Source: Pedobacter planticolens (GTDB lineage: Bacteria > Bacteroidota > Bacteroidia > Sphingobacteriales > Sphingobacteriaceae). Taken from it: 64,000 bases of DNA. This document shows positions 1 to 9,106 of the stretch, piece after piece. Every line of letters starts with the position of its first letter. The stretch's first letter is position 1. A model generated the notes under the pieces. The model saw nothing but the letters and a program-made list of their open reading frames with translations, was not told the DNA's origin and made no database searches. A program made the translations under genes and the position numbers. The stretch is from the NCBI RefSeq assembly GCF_014172375.1, contig NZ_WNXD01000001.1, forward strand, positions 1,116,001 to 1,180,000, given 5' to 3'.

Positions 1-416
1 CGCTCTGCATTGCTAAGCCTAGCGCCATCAATTAAACTTGCATGTATCAATTCATCAGTTATAATTGTATCTCCACGCTGTGGGATGGAAGAAAGTAAAC
101 CAACATTCGCATCGTAACCAGAATTAAAAATCAACCCTGTTTCTGAATGATGAAAATTGGCAATAAACTGTTCTGTTTCTTCTGTATATGGATGATTTCC
201 ACTCAATAGACGCGAACCGCCAGAACCATTTTTTAAACCTTCAATTTCCTTACTTTGTTCTTCAATTAATGATTTTAATTCAAGTGAACGAGCGAATCCT
301 AAATAATCATTGGAGCAGAAATCGAATGGGAGTGAAGCATTTGTTAATTTCCTCAACAATGCTTTTTCAATCCTGTCATTCAGCTTATTTTTAAGAAAAT
401 TTTCTGCTTGATTCAT
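1..416 (-). CDS. bioF: 8-amino-7-oxononanoate synthase (BioF), partial
   Basis: This is the N-terminal ~138 residues of a PLP-dependent alpha-oxoamine synthase; the rest lies beyond the left edge. The family condenses pimeloyl-ACP/CoA with alanine to give 8-amino-7-oxononanoate in biotin synthesis. Visible signatures are FCSNDYLGFA, GSGGSRLLSGN and NSGYDANVGLL followed by DELIHASLIDGARLS, all typical of the BioF/KBL/ALAS fold. The PLP lysine is outside the window. I start it at the ATG ending at 416 (MNQAENFL); an ATG four bases upstream is in another frame. KBL (2-amino-3-ketobutyrate ligase) is the main alternative, but the short N-terminus and the SNDYLG context favour BioF. It is separated from glpF by a terminator. 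Confidence 0.85.
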   Translation of the reverse strand, partial: MNQAENFLKNKLNDRIEKALLRKLTNASLPFDFCSNDYLGFARSLELKSLIEEQSKEIEGLKNGSGGSRLLSGNHPYTEETEQFIANFHHSETGLIFNSGYDANVGLLSSIPQRGDTIITDELIHASLIDGARLSNAE

Positions 417-431
417 TCATCCAAAAATAAA

Positions 432-458
432 GAAAGCCCCGAGATTATCGAGGCTTTC
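432..458 (-). terminator. Rho-independent terminator after the glp operon
   Basis: A GAAAGCC/GGCTTTC stem continues inward with CGA/TCG after one mismatch. On the minus strand it is followed by a T-rich run. It lies just after the glpF stop and before bioF, so it should end the glpD-glpK-glpF transcript. Confidence 0.75.
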
Positions 459-478
459 CAATTTTATATTTTTGTTTT

Positions 479-1219
479 TTAGCTAGCGCTTAAGGCTAAA
501 TAAGCCAAAGCAGCTAATGACGAACCTATTATTGGACCTAGAATTGGAATCCAAGCATAATCCCAACCGCTACTTCCTTTTCCTTTCATTGGGATAATAG
601 CATGAATAATTCTTGGGCCTAAATCTCTGGCCGGATTAATTGCATAACCTGTGGTTCCACCTAAAGCTAAGCCAATAACCCAAACTAAAAAAGCAACTGG
701 AACTGCGCCTAAAGATCCTAAGCCAATTGGAGTGAGTGCTTCTTTTGTTCCCATACTTGCGCCTGCTAAATAGAAAATAACGAATATTAATACAAATGTT
801 CCAATAATTTCTGAAAACAAGTTGGATATATTATTTCGAATTGCAGGAGCTGTTGCAAATGGAGCAGCTTTTAAACCTTGATCTTCTGTTGCATCAAAAT
901 GGTCTTTATAAATTAACCAAACTAGTAGCGATCCCAACATGGCACCACCTATTTGTGCTGCAACATATCCTGGTACTAAAGCCCAATCGAATTTATGAGC
1001 AATTGCTAAACCTAAACTTACAATTGGGTTTAAGTGTGCACCGCTGATTGGTCCGGCGACTACAACACCAACAAATACAGCTAGTGCCCAAGCTGTGGTT
1101 ATAACAATCCAGCCGCTGTTATTGCCCTTTGTTCCTTTTAATACAACATTTGCTACTACGCCATTGCCTAGTAAAATAAGCAAGGCTGTACCAATAAATT
1201 CTGCTAAATACGCATTCAT
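479..1219 (-). CDS. glpF: Glycerol uptake facilitator (MIP/aquaglyceroporin)
   Basis: A 246-residue MIP-family channel with about six membrane segments, expected to let glycerol diffuse across the inner membrane. The second pore motif is canonical NPA (residues 195-197) followed by R-D; the Asp after NPAR marks glycerol facilitators rather than water-only aquaporins. The first pore motif reads NPI (64-66) instead of NPA, a small deviation in the pore half-helix. It is the last gene of a tight minus-strand operon, 21 bp after glpK and followed by a terminator, so uptake, phosphorylation and oxidation of glycerol are co-expressed. Confidence 0.92.
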   Translation of the reverse strand: MNAYLAEFIGTALLILLGNGVVANVVLKGTKGNNSGWIVITTAWALAVFVGVVVAGPISGAHLNPIVSLGLAIAHKFDWALVPGYVAAQIGGAMLGSLLVWLIYKDHFDATEDQGLKAAPFATAPAIRNNISNLFSEIIGTFVLIFVIFYLAGASMGTKEALTPIGLGSLGAVPVAFLVWVIGLALGGTTGYAINPARDLGPRIIHAIIPMKGKGSSGWDYAWIPILGPIIGSSLAALAYLALSAS

Positions 1220-1240
1220 ATTTTTGTTTGTTTGGTTAAA

Positions 1241-2731
1241 TTAATCTTCTGCATTAACTCTTGCCGCTTTTACAGCTCTATTCCAGCCTTTAATGCGTGT
1301 TGTATTATCTATATTATCACTTGCAACAAATGTTTTATTAATTTTCCATTGAGATCTAATTTGATCTACACTGTCCCAAAAACCAGTTGCCAAACCAGCT
1401 AAATAGGCAGCACCGATAGCGGTAACTTCTGTAACTTCTGGTCTAATTACTTTGCAGTTTAACAAATCTGCCTGAAATTGCATTAACAAATTGTTTGCAG
1501 TTGCGCCACCATCTACTCTTAATTCGGCTATGCCAACTCCCGCATCGGCTTCCATGGCTTTTAAAACATCCATAGTTTGGTAGGCAATACTTTCTAGAGC
1601 AGCTCTTGCAATATGCGATTTATTTGTTCCTCGTGTTAAACCAGTTATTGTTCCACGAGCATGTTGATCCCAATGTGGAGCGCCTAATCCAGCAAATGCT
1701 GGAACGATATAAACACCTTGTGTATCTTTTACTTTAGCCGCTAAGGTTTCTACATCAGCAGATTTAGAAATCATTCCCAACTCATCTCTCAACCATTGCA
1801 CAACTGCACCACCTATAAAGATACTTCCTTCTAATGCATAAAAAACCTCATTGTTAATTTTCCAAGCGATGGTTGTTAATAAATTATTTGCTGAAATTTT
1901 TGGTGTTTTACCAATGTTCATTAGCATGAAACATCCAGTACCATATGTGTTTTTAACCATTCCAGGTTCAGTACACATTTGCCCAAATAAAGCCGATTGT
2001 TGATCGCCAGCTATACCTGCAATAGGTAATTTAGCGGCTAATATATTTCCTGCAGTTTCTCCGTATACTTCACTTGATGATTTAACTTCTGGCAGCATTG
2101 ATGTTGGAATACCAAATAATTCCAATAATTCTTCATCCCATTTTAACGTATGGATATTGTACATCATGGTACGTGAAGCATTACTCACATCGGTAACATG
2201 AGTTGCACCATTGGTTAATTTCCAAATCAACCACGTATCAATTGTACCAAAAGCCAATTTTCCTGCATCAGCTTTTTCTTTTGCATCAGGTACATTTTCT
2301 AATATCCATTTGGCTTTGGTAGCTGAAAAATATGAATCAATAATTAACCCAGTTTTATCTTGAATTTTTTTAGCTAAACCTTGTTTTCTAATTTCATCGC
2401 AATAAGCGGAAGTACGTCTATCTTGCCAAACAATAGCATTATAAATAGGCTGTCCAGTTTCTCTATCCCAAACTACAGTGGTTTCTCTCTGATTAGTAAT
2501 TCCGATTGAATTAATATCTTTTGCAGATAAACCAGCTTTTACAATCGCTTCTGCCGCAACAGATAATTGTGTAGACCATATTTCTAACGGATCGTGTTCT
2601 ACCCAGCCAGGATGAGGATAGATTTGTGTGAATTCTTTTTGCGCAATAGCGACAATTTCACCGTCGTGATTAAAAATGATAGCTCTCGAACTAGTGGTTC
2701 CTTGATCGAGAGACAAGATATAATTGCTCAT
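1241..2731 (-). CDS. glpK: Glycerol kinase
   Basis: A full-length (496 aa) FGGY-family kinase that phosphorylates glycerol with ATP to sn-glycerol-3-phosphate in the cytoplasm. The N-terminal phosphate-binding loop [10 protein letters not shown] is at residues 6-16. The VWQDRRT segment and the C-terminal [19 protein letters not shown] signature (about 405-425) are characteristic of GlpK rather than xylulokinase. It sits between glpD (22 bp upstream) and glpF (21 bp downstream) in one operon. Control is probably by the divergent DeoR-type regulator at 4498-5262. Confidence 0.95.
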   Translation of the reverse strand: MSNYILSLDQGTTSSRAIIFNHDGEIVAIAQKEFTQIYPHPGWVEHDPLEIWSTQLSVAAEAIVKAGLSAKDINSIGITNQRETTVVWDRETGQPIYNAIVWQDRRTSAYCDEIRKQGLAKKIQDKTGLIIDSYFSATKAKWILENVPDAKEKADAGKLAFGTIDTWLIWKLTNGATHVTDVSNASRTMMYNIHTLKWDEELLELFGIPTSMLPEVKSSSEVYGETAGNILAAKLPIAGIAGDQQSALFGQMCTEPGMVKNTYGTGCFMLMNIGKTPKISANNLLTTIAWKINNEVFYALEGSIFIGGAVVQWLRDELGMISKSADVETLAAKVKDTQGVYIVPAFAGLGAPHWDQHARGTITGLTRGTNKSHIARAALESIAYQTMDVLKAMEADAGVGIAELRVDGGATANNLLMQFQADLLNCKVIRPEVTEVTAIGAAYLAGLATGFWDSVDQIRSQWKINKTFVASDNIDNTTRIKGWNRAVKAARVNAED

Positions 2732-2753
2732 ATTTTATTTTGGTTAGGGTTTT

Positions 2754-4343
2754 TTAGCTCGCTAGAGCCTCTTTTTCTCTAGGTTTTTCTGCGTGATAAA
2801 TATATCCAGAAGCTAATTTATTAAATATTTCTATTTGATTTTCTTCCCACTCTTTATTTGCTCCTAATTCTGTTGCTAAAATTGATGCTACTCTAGCACT
2901 CATTTCAATTGCAGCTGTGGCATCAATAAAAAGAACTCTTAATCTTCTACTTAAAATATCTTCCACAGTTTCGGCCATTTCATTTCTAATAGACCAAACT
3001 ACTTCGGCTTCTGTGTAAGGGAAATTCGGGTGTAGTTTTTTAGTTAATTCTGGATGCTGTTTACATAAATCCTCGATGTGTTTTCTATCCGAACCATAAA
3101 TGTTCAAATATTGATCGTCATTTGTCAGTACAGACCCATGAATTTTCAAATTTTTAGTTACGCATTCTTTTGGTGCAAAGCCGCTATGTTTAATCGCTAA
3201 ATCAATGGTTTCTTCTGCCATTCTTCGGTAAGTAGTCCATTTACCACCAGTAATGGTAATTAATCCTTTTGCAGAAACAATTAATTTATGATCGCGGCTG
3301 ATTTCTTTTGTACTATTACTATTTGCATCAGTAGGGGCGGCAAGCGGTCTTAAACCAGAAAACACGCTTAAAATATCTTTTTCTGTTGGCTTATTTTTGA
3401 AATAAGAACTTGCAGTACTTAAAATAAAATCAGTTTCTTCTTTTAAAGCTCTAGGTTCTAAACTATGTTCGTCAAGAGGTGTATCGGTTGTGCCGACTAA
3501 TAAATGCTCGTGCCAAGGAACTGCAAAAAGTACACGTCCATCTGCAGTTTTTGGAATCATTAATGCTGATTCACTCTTCAGAAATTCTTTTTTTAATACA
3601 ATATGAACTCCCTGACTTGGGCGCACCATTTTTTTAGCATTCGGATTATTCATTTGCAAAATCTCATCAACAAAAACACCAGTTGCATTAATCACGACTT
3701 TAGCATTTAGTTTAAATTTTGCATTTGTTAATGTATCTTCAGTTTCAACTCCAACAACAACATCGCCTTGTTTAATCAATTTTACCACTTTCATGTAATT
3801 GATTAATGTAGCGCCTTGTTCAACTGCTGTTTGCGCAATATTGATAGCTAACCTTGCATCATCAAACTTGCCATCAAAATAACTAATAGCACCTTTAAGT
3901 CCTTTTTCTTTTATACCAGGCATTAAGTTTAACGTATCTTTTTTAGATAGATACTTCGATGCTCCAAAGCTAAATTTCCCAGCAAGCCAGTCGTAAAGTG
4001 TAAGTCCAGTTAAATATTTAATAACTGAAAACCAATCGTAACATGGAATAATGAATTTTTCTTTATGCACTAAATGAGCTGCATTTTGTGCTAATAATCC
4101 TCTTTCTCTTAGTGCATGTTTTACTAGTCCGATATCGCCTTGCGCTAAATATCTCACACCACCGTGCACCAATTTAGTACTTCTACTTGAAGTTCCTTTG
4201 GCAAAATCCGATTGTTCTACCAATAATGTTTTTAAGCCTCTACTTGCTGAATCGAGCGCTGTACCCAAACCAGTAGCGCCACCACCGATGATAATTACAT
4301 CCCAATTTGAGTTATCTTCTATATTATAATTTTGTAGCCTTTT
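2754..4343 (-). CDS. glpD: FAD-dependent glycerol-3-phosphate dehydrogenase
   Basis: A GlpA/GlpD-type flavoprotein that oxidises glycerol-3-phosphate to dihydroxyacetone phosphate and feeds electrons to quinones. The N-terminal Rossmann motif IIIGGGATGLGTA is followed by the family segments SSRSTKLVHGGVRYL and the DAO domain; a C-terminal DAO_C region covers roughly the last 130 residues. I use the internal ATG at 4343 (MKRLQNYN, 529 aa). The in-frame ATG at 4376 would add 11 hydrophobic residues and would run into the palindrome at 4379-4393. It is the first gene of the glpD-K-F operon. Confidence 0.93.
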   Translation of the reverse strand, partial: KRLQNYNIEDNSNWDVIIIGGGATGLGTALDSASRGLKTLLVEQSDFAKGTSSRSTKLVHGGVRYLAQGDIGLVKHALRERGLLAQNAAHLVHKEKFIIPCYDWFSVIKYLTGLTLYDWLAGKFSFGASKYLSKKDTLNLMPGIKEKGLKGAISYFDGKFDDARLAINIAQTAVEQGATLINYMKVVKLIKQGDVVVGVETEDTLTNAKFKLNAKVVINATGVFVDEILQMNNPNAKKMVRPSQGVHIVLKKEFLKSESALMIPKTADGRVLFAVPWHEHLLVGTTDTPLDEHSLEPRALKEETDFILSTASSYFKNKPTEKDILSVFSGLRPLAAPTDANSNSTKEISRDHKLIVSAKGLITITGGKWTTYRRMAEETIDLAIKHSGFAPKECVTKNLKIHGSVLTNDDQYLNIYGSDRKHIEDLCKQHPELTKKLHPNFPYTEAEVVWSIRNEMAETVEDILSRRLRVLFIDATAAIEMSARVASILATELGANKEWEENQIEIFNKLASGYIYHAEKPREKEALAS

Positions 4344-4378
4344 CATTAAAAAGAAATAAAACGAAACAATAAGCAATT

Positions 4379-4393
4379 ATAAGTAATACTTAT
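4379..4393. promoter_or_regulatory. Palindrome, candidate operator of the glp/DeoR divergent region
   Basis: ATAAGT-AAT-ACTTAT is a perfect 6+3+6 inverted repeat about 35 bp upstream of the glpD start. It lies in the shared gap between the glp operon and the DeoR-family gene, where a repressor such as the neighbouring protein would bind. Only one copy was seen, so assignment to the regulator is inference. Confidence 0.4.
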
Positions 4394-4449
4394 GGGAATA
4401 ATATATAATGTGTGTTAAAAAATTATTATTTTTATATTTCTAAAACAAA

Positions 4450-4474
4450 TTGACTGCTTATTTTTATTATTTTG
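4450..4474 (+). promoter_or_regulatory. Candidate promoter of the DeoR-family gene
   Basis: A TTG (-33-like, 4450-4452) is followed 15 bp later by TATTTTG (4468-4474), one base short of the Bacteroidota -7 consensus TAnnTTTG. Transcription would begin near 4481. This places the translation start at 4498 or 4501 rather than the earlier in-frame ATG at 4450. Confidence 0.4.
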
Positions 4475-4497
4475 CAGAAATTGATAATCTCATAATT

Positions 4498-5262
4498 ATG
4501 ATGAATTTAGCTGAAAGGCACCAGTTTATACTAAATCGTATTCAAAAGGACCAATATATTAATGTAGTAGAATTGTGCAAAGAGTTAAAAGTCTCGTCAG
4601 TAACAATAAGGAAAGATTTAAAGCTCTTAGAAGATAAAAACCTGCTTTTTAGAACGCACGGTGGTGCTACAGTTAATAATCCATATACAGTAGATCGACC
4701 TGTAAACGAAAAAGAGAAAATACAATCGGCCGAAAAAAATAAGATTGGAATTGCAGCAGTAGAACTTTTGAAAGAAAATGATTCTATTGTAATTGCATCA
4801 GGAACAACTTTACTTTATTTTGTTAAGAATATTCCTTCTGGTTTAAATTTAACAGTGGTTACGTCGGCCTTAAATATTGCGCTAGAATTAGTAAGCGAAC
4901 CAGGCATAGAAGTTATACAATTAGGTGGCTTAATGCGTAAAAGTTCATCCTCTGTTATGGGTGCGTATGCAGAGCAGATTTTACAAGATTTCTATTTTAA
5001 TACCTTGTTTTTAGGGGTTGATGGTATTGATTTAGATTATGGTTTAACTACCACTAATGCAATGGAAGCGCATTTAAACCGTAAAATGATTAATGTTTCT
5101 CAAAAAACTATTGTCTTAGCAGATTCTACAAAATTTGGAAAAAGAGGTTTTGGTAAAATTTGTGGATTAGAAGATATAGATCATATTATAACCGATAAAG
5201 GAATCTCTCAACAAATCGTAAATCATTTAGAAGGATTAGGGGTTACCGTTACCATTGTCTAG
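4498..5262 (+). CDS. DeoR-family transcriptional regulator (GlpR-like)
   Basis: A 254-residue DeoR-type repressor with an N-terminal winged HTH (AERHQFILNRI..., with VSSVTIRKDLKLLE as recognition region and the RTHGGA family signature). The DeoRC sugar-phosphate-sensing domain carries the conserved GG-MRKSSSSVMG segment. In E. coli the homologous GlpR senses glycerol-3-phosphate. Its divergence from glpD-K-F and its position before the Sus/phosphodiesterase genes suggest it controls one or both. The ATG pair at 4498/4501 is preferred because a candidate promoter overlaps the extra codons of the longer form starting at 4450. The effector is inferred from context. Confidence 0.85.
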   Translation: MMNLAERHQFILNRIQKDQYINVVELCKELKVSSVTIRKDLKLLEDKNLLFRTHGGATVNNPYTVDRPVNEKEKIQSAEKNKIGIAAVELLKENDSIVIASGTTLLYFVKNIPSGLNLTVVTSALNIALELVSEPGIEVIQLGGLMRKSSSSVMGAYAEQILQDFYFNTLFLGVDGIDLDYGLTTTNAMEAHLNRKMINVSQKTIVLADSTKFGKRGFGKICGLEDIDHIITDKGISQQIVNHLEGLGVTVTIV

Positions 5263-5706
5263 ATTTTTTCGCATTCTCTTTTCTCTGTATTAGATAAATA
5301 GTATTTCACTTGAAATGCGTATCCGTTATTTTCGTTTTAGGCAAATTACCTAAATCCGATTGTGAAAATTCATAAATCAAATCTGCGTCTTGATATTTTA
5401 TGTAAATGAAATGTTACAATGTGTTTTTTAGCGCATTGTGAAAACGTTGTTTGGTGCAGATATTTGAGGTTTTTTGAAAAGTTAACAGGTATTTAATATC
5501 GTATTCCTTGTAATTATTTCATACTTATTTGGCGTTTATATGCTCCTTAAAAGGGAATCTCCTTTACTAAATTAAAAAATAGTACCAGTTTCAATTTGTT
5601 TTTATATTTTTATATCGAAATGTTTAATAACATTAAATTAAACAAATCGTAATAAAATATAATCAGGTATTAACCATTAGTTAATATTAGATTAATGAAG
5701 ACCACT

Positions 5707-5714
5707 TACTTTTG
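5707..5714 (+). promoter_or_regulatory. -7 promoter element for the susC operon; 5263-5772 otherwise non-coding
   Basis: TACTTTTG matches the Bacteroidota -7 consensus TAnnTTTG exactly, 59 bp before the susC ATG. No clear -33 TTG lies at ideal distance. The remainder of the 510-bp gap (5263-5772) is AT-rich and shows no ORF or strong hairpin. Its length suggests a regulated upstream region. No ECF-sigma/anti-sigma or hybrid two-component gene accompanies this Sus pair. Confidence 0.55.
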
Positions 5715-5772
5715 CGACTTCGGTAGCAAGATTAAATTGTTTGCATAAACTAACCGGATATATCAATAAATT

Positions 5773-8700
5773 ATGAACAAAACATTTACTCAACATGTTG
5801 CTTTGCTTTGGCATCACTTGCGTAGTGAATCTAAAGACGCAGAAAAGCATTACACGAAACAAAGTAGTTTCAATTTAATTTACAGTGGTATATTTTGCTG
5901 TAAACTTATTTTGCTTAGCACGCTTATTTTGGCAATTTCTTCTGAAAAATCTTTTGCACAGCAAACTGCAGTACAAAATATTGCTGTAAAAGGTAAAGTT
6001 GTAGACGATGGTAATGGGCAGGCAATGCCTGGAATTACTATTATGGATAATGCTAGAAAAGTTCTTGGTGTTACAAATGAAAAGGGAGATTTTTCAGTTA
6101 GTATTCCAAAAGGTGCGAGTATAAGCTTTTCTATGATTGGTTATACTACAATTGTAAGAACTTTTAATGAAGGTCAAGGCAATTTGGTTATTCGTATTAA
6201 AGAATCTTCAAGCTTGCTGAATGAAGTGGTTGTTACCACGGCCTTAGGTATCAAACGTTCGGAAAGAGCTTTGGGTTATGCTACAACTACATTAGATAGT
6301 ACGGCATTCACAAATGCTGTATCTAGTAACTGGACTGATGCATTATCTGGAAAAGTTGCCGGTTTGAACTTGGTTCGTAATAGTGGCCCTTCAGGATCTA
6401 ATAAGATTATTCTGCGAGGTGAAAATAACTTAACAGGAGATAATGAAGCCTTAATTGTTATTGATGGTGTTGTAGCAAGCAGTAGTTCAAAACGTACTGG
6501 TGGAACAGGTGGTGGTGCTTATGGCACTTCAGGAGATATAATGCCTGCTGATTTTGGAAGCGCATTAAATGATTTAAACTCTGAGGATATTGAAAATGTA
6601 ACAGTATTAAAGGGTCCAGCAGCATCCGCACTTTATGGACAAAGAGGAGCAAATGGCGCAATTATTATCACTACTAAATCGGCTAATAAAAATATCAGAA
6701 GACTTAACATAACGTTTACTTCAAATACTGCATTTGAGGAAATAGGACGAGGGCCAGATATACAACAAGAGTATGGTGCTGGAGTAGATGGGGCAAGTTA
6801 TTACTCTTTTGGAGCAAATGCAGATGGTGCAACCACTAGGAGTACAAGTTCAACTTGGGGTCCGGCATTTGCAGGTGGGAGTAACTTCTTTCAATATGAT
6901 CCAGCAACTCAAACAGGTTCAACAACACGTACGCCTTGGGTAGCTTATCCTAATCCACTTAATAGTTTTTTTAAGACTGGCGTGGAGACTAGCAATTCAG
7001 TGAGTTTAGATGGTACAGTAAAAAATGTTGGCTTACGTTTTTCTGCAAGCCATAGCAATAATGAATGGATTGTACCTAATACAAATTTAGAACGTACAAC
7101 AGCCTCGTTATCTGCAAATACCAATCTGACCAAAAAATTAAATCTTGTGGTAAAAGCTACTTATAATAACAGAAATAGCGACAACTTACCTGCAACTGGT
7201 TACGGAAATCAATCATTAATGTATTGGTTTATGTTTGCACACCCAAATATTGATGTAAACTGGTATAAGAATTATTGGGTAGCTGGGCAAGAAGGACGTA
7301 AGTTTGTAGATATTACATCTTCTTTTCCTGAAGGTCCGTATGCAATTTCTGAACAATATTTAAATGGACAAAGACGAAATGGTGTTTTAGGAAGTATTCA
7401 GGCTAATTACAAATTTACCAAAGAATTGAGTTTGTTGGTACGTTCTTCAATCGATTATAATCATGATATTCGTGAAACTAGTCGTCCTTATGATGCTGCA
7501 GGTCTTAAGTTTACTCAAGGATCTTTCCGTGTACAAGATATCGATGCTTATGAAATTAATGCAGATTTTTTATTAAGATATGATAAGAATATCACAAATG
7601 ATTTTAAACTTTCTGCATCAGCAGGAGGTAGTGAATTAAGAAATAGATACAATAAGTCAGAGCTTCGTGCTGATGGATTAACTATTCCAGGAACATATCG
7701 TTTGGATAACAATTTAAACCCGTTAATTTCAGTACCTGATACCGCTAGATATAATATTAATAGTCTTTATGGTACTGTATCATTATCTTATAGAAGTTAT
7801 CTTTATTTGGATTTAACAGGACGTCAGGATTGGAACAGTACATTAGCATCACCACTTCGTACTGATAATGTTGGTTTCTTCTATCCATCTGCAAGTTTAT
7901 CATTTATCGCTTCTGATTTTTGGAAACTGCCAAAGACAATCAGCTACTTTAAATTACGCGGATCAATAGCTCAAGTGGGTAGTGGTGGAACAACTCCTTA
8001 TCGCACTGCTTATAATTATATTTTGGCAGCTAACGGAATATATCCAGGTTCTGCAATGACAAACCCAACTATACTTCCTAATTCAAACTTAAAGCCGCTT
8101 AAAACAACAACTATCGAAGTTGGAGCAGAGCTGAAGTTATTTAAAAATCGGTTGAATTTTGATATTGCAGCCTATATTGGAAATACAAAAAACCAAATTT
8201 TAAGTCGTTCAGTAGATCGTTCTACAGGATACTCAATAGCTATATTTAATGCCGGACGTGTGGATAATAAAGGTTTAGAAATGTCTGTAAATGCTACTCC
8301 TATACAAACTAAATCATTTAAATGGACAGTAAATGGAACTTTTACTGCTAATAGAAACACAATTAAAGAATTAGCAGATAGTTCGGTTGTACTACGCACA
8401 GGTCCATTAGGTGGTGCTCAGATTTTAGCAAATGTTGGCGGAAGCTTGGGCGATTTATATGGTTTTGCTTTAAGGCGTTCTCCAGATGGTCAAATCATTT
8501 TTGATTCACAAACAGGTCTGGCTAGTGCTGATCAGACTCAACTTAAATATTTGGGGAATACAATGCCCAAATTCAGGTTTAGTTTCGGATCAGGTGTTAC
8601 GTACAAAAAAATTAGTTTAAATGTATTGTTTGATGCTCAGTTAGGTGCTGTTGGTCATTCCTTAACTTTCTCAAGAATGGCTTCTCTTGGTAAACTAAAA

Positions 8701-9105
8701 ATTACTCTGCCAGGAAGATATAATGGAATCATTGGGGAAGGTGTAATCCAGAATATAGATGGAACTTACAGTCCAAATACTGCAGTAGCAACTGATATAG
8801 ATGCATTTTATGATAAATTGTATGGGTCGGATCAAGCCGAAGGAAGTGTTTTTAGAACCGACTTTCTTAAATTTAGAGAAGCGAATTTAAATTATGCATT
8901 CTCACCAAAATTAGTTTCTAGATTAGGCTTGAGTAAACTGTCTGTAGGTGTTTATGGCCGTAATTTGTTCACTTGGTCGCCTTGGCCTGCATTCGATCCA
9001 GAGTTTGGAACTTTGGCAGGTGGTGATATCGTACAAGGATTTGAAACTGGACAATTACCATCAACCAGAACTTATGGGGTGCGTTTAGTAGTAGGTATTA
9101 ATTAA
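5773..9105 (+). CDS. SusC/RagA-family TonB-dependent outer-membrane transporter
   Basis: An 1110-residue SusC-like importer. The N-terminus has an unusually long ~36-residue polar stretch before a hydrophobic segment (about 42-58) ending in SFAQQ, a likely late-starting signal peptide. A carboxypeptidase-D-like regulatory domain follows (about 70-150, KGKVVDDGNGQAMPGITI), then the plug with LNEVVVTTALG and NVTVLKGPAASALYGQRGANGAIIITTK, then a long beta-barrel. There is no STN signalling domain, so sigma/anti-sigma signalling is not expected. Its SusD partner begins 2 bp after the stop. Neighbouring phosphodiesterases, GlpT and GH89 suggest a glycerophosphate-containing glycan as cargo. This is inference. 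Confidence 0.93.
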   Translation: MNKTFTQHVALLWHHLRSESKDAEKHYTKQSSFNLIYSGIFCCKLILLSTLILAISSEKSFAQQTAVQNIAVKGKVVDDGNGQAMPGITIMDNARKVLGVTNEKGDFSVSIPKGASISFSMIGYTTIVRTFNEGQGNLVIRIKESSSLLNEVVVTTALGIKRSERALGYATTTLDSTAFTNAVSSNWTDALSGKVAGLNLVRNSGPSGSNKIILRGENNLTGDNEALIVIDGVVASSSSKRTGGTGGGAYGTSGDIMPADFGSALNDLNSEDIENVTVLKGPAASALYGQRGANGAIIITTKSANKNIRRLNITFTSNTAFEEIGRGPDIQQEYGAGVDGASYYSFGANADGATTRSTSSTWGPAFAGGSNFFQYDPATQTGSTTRTPWVAYPNPLNSFFKTGVETSNSVSLDGTVKNVGLRFSASHSNNEWIVPNTNLERTTASLSANTNLTKKLNLVVKATYNNRNSDNLPATGYGNQSLMYWFMFAHPNIDVNWYKNYWVAGQEGRKFVDITSSFPEGPYAISEQYLNGQRRNGVLGSIQANYKFTKELSLLVRSSIDYNHDIRETSRPYDAAGLKFTQGSFRVQDIDAYEINADFLLRYDKNITNDFKLSASAGGSELRNRYNKSELRADGLTIPGTYRLDNNLNPLISVPDTARYNINSLYGTVSLSYRSYLYLDLTGRQDWNSTLASPLRTDNVGFFYPSASLSFIASDFWKLPKTISYFKLRGSIAQVGSGGTTPYRTAYNYILAANGIYPGSAMTNPTILPNSNLKPLKTTTIEVGAELKLFKNRLNFDIAAYIGNTKNQILSRSVDRSTGYSIAIFNAGRVDNKGLEMSVNATPIQTKSFKWTVNGTFTANRNTIKELADSSVVLRTGPLGGAQILANVGGSLGDLYGFALRRSPDGQIIFDSQTGLASADQTQLKYLGNTMPKFRFSFGSGVTYKKISLNVLFDAQLGAVGHSLTFSRMASLGKLKITLPGRYNGIIGEGVIQNIDGTYSPNTAVATDIDAFYDKLYGSDQAEGSVFRTDFLKFREANLNYAFSPKLVSRLGLSKLSVGVYGRNLFTWSPWPAFDPEFGTLAGGDIVQGFETGQLPSTRTYGVRLVVGIN

Positions 9106-9106
9106 T

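Noticed and set aside
841..1047. Open frame on the plus strand inside glpF
   Set aside because: It is the antisense shadow of the glycerol facilitator gene; no motif, and the minus-strand frame encodes a conserved channel.
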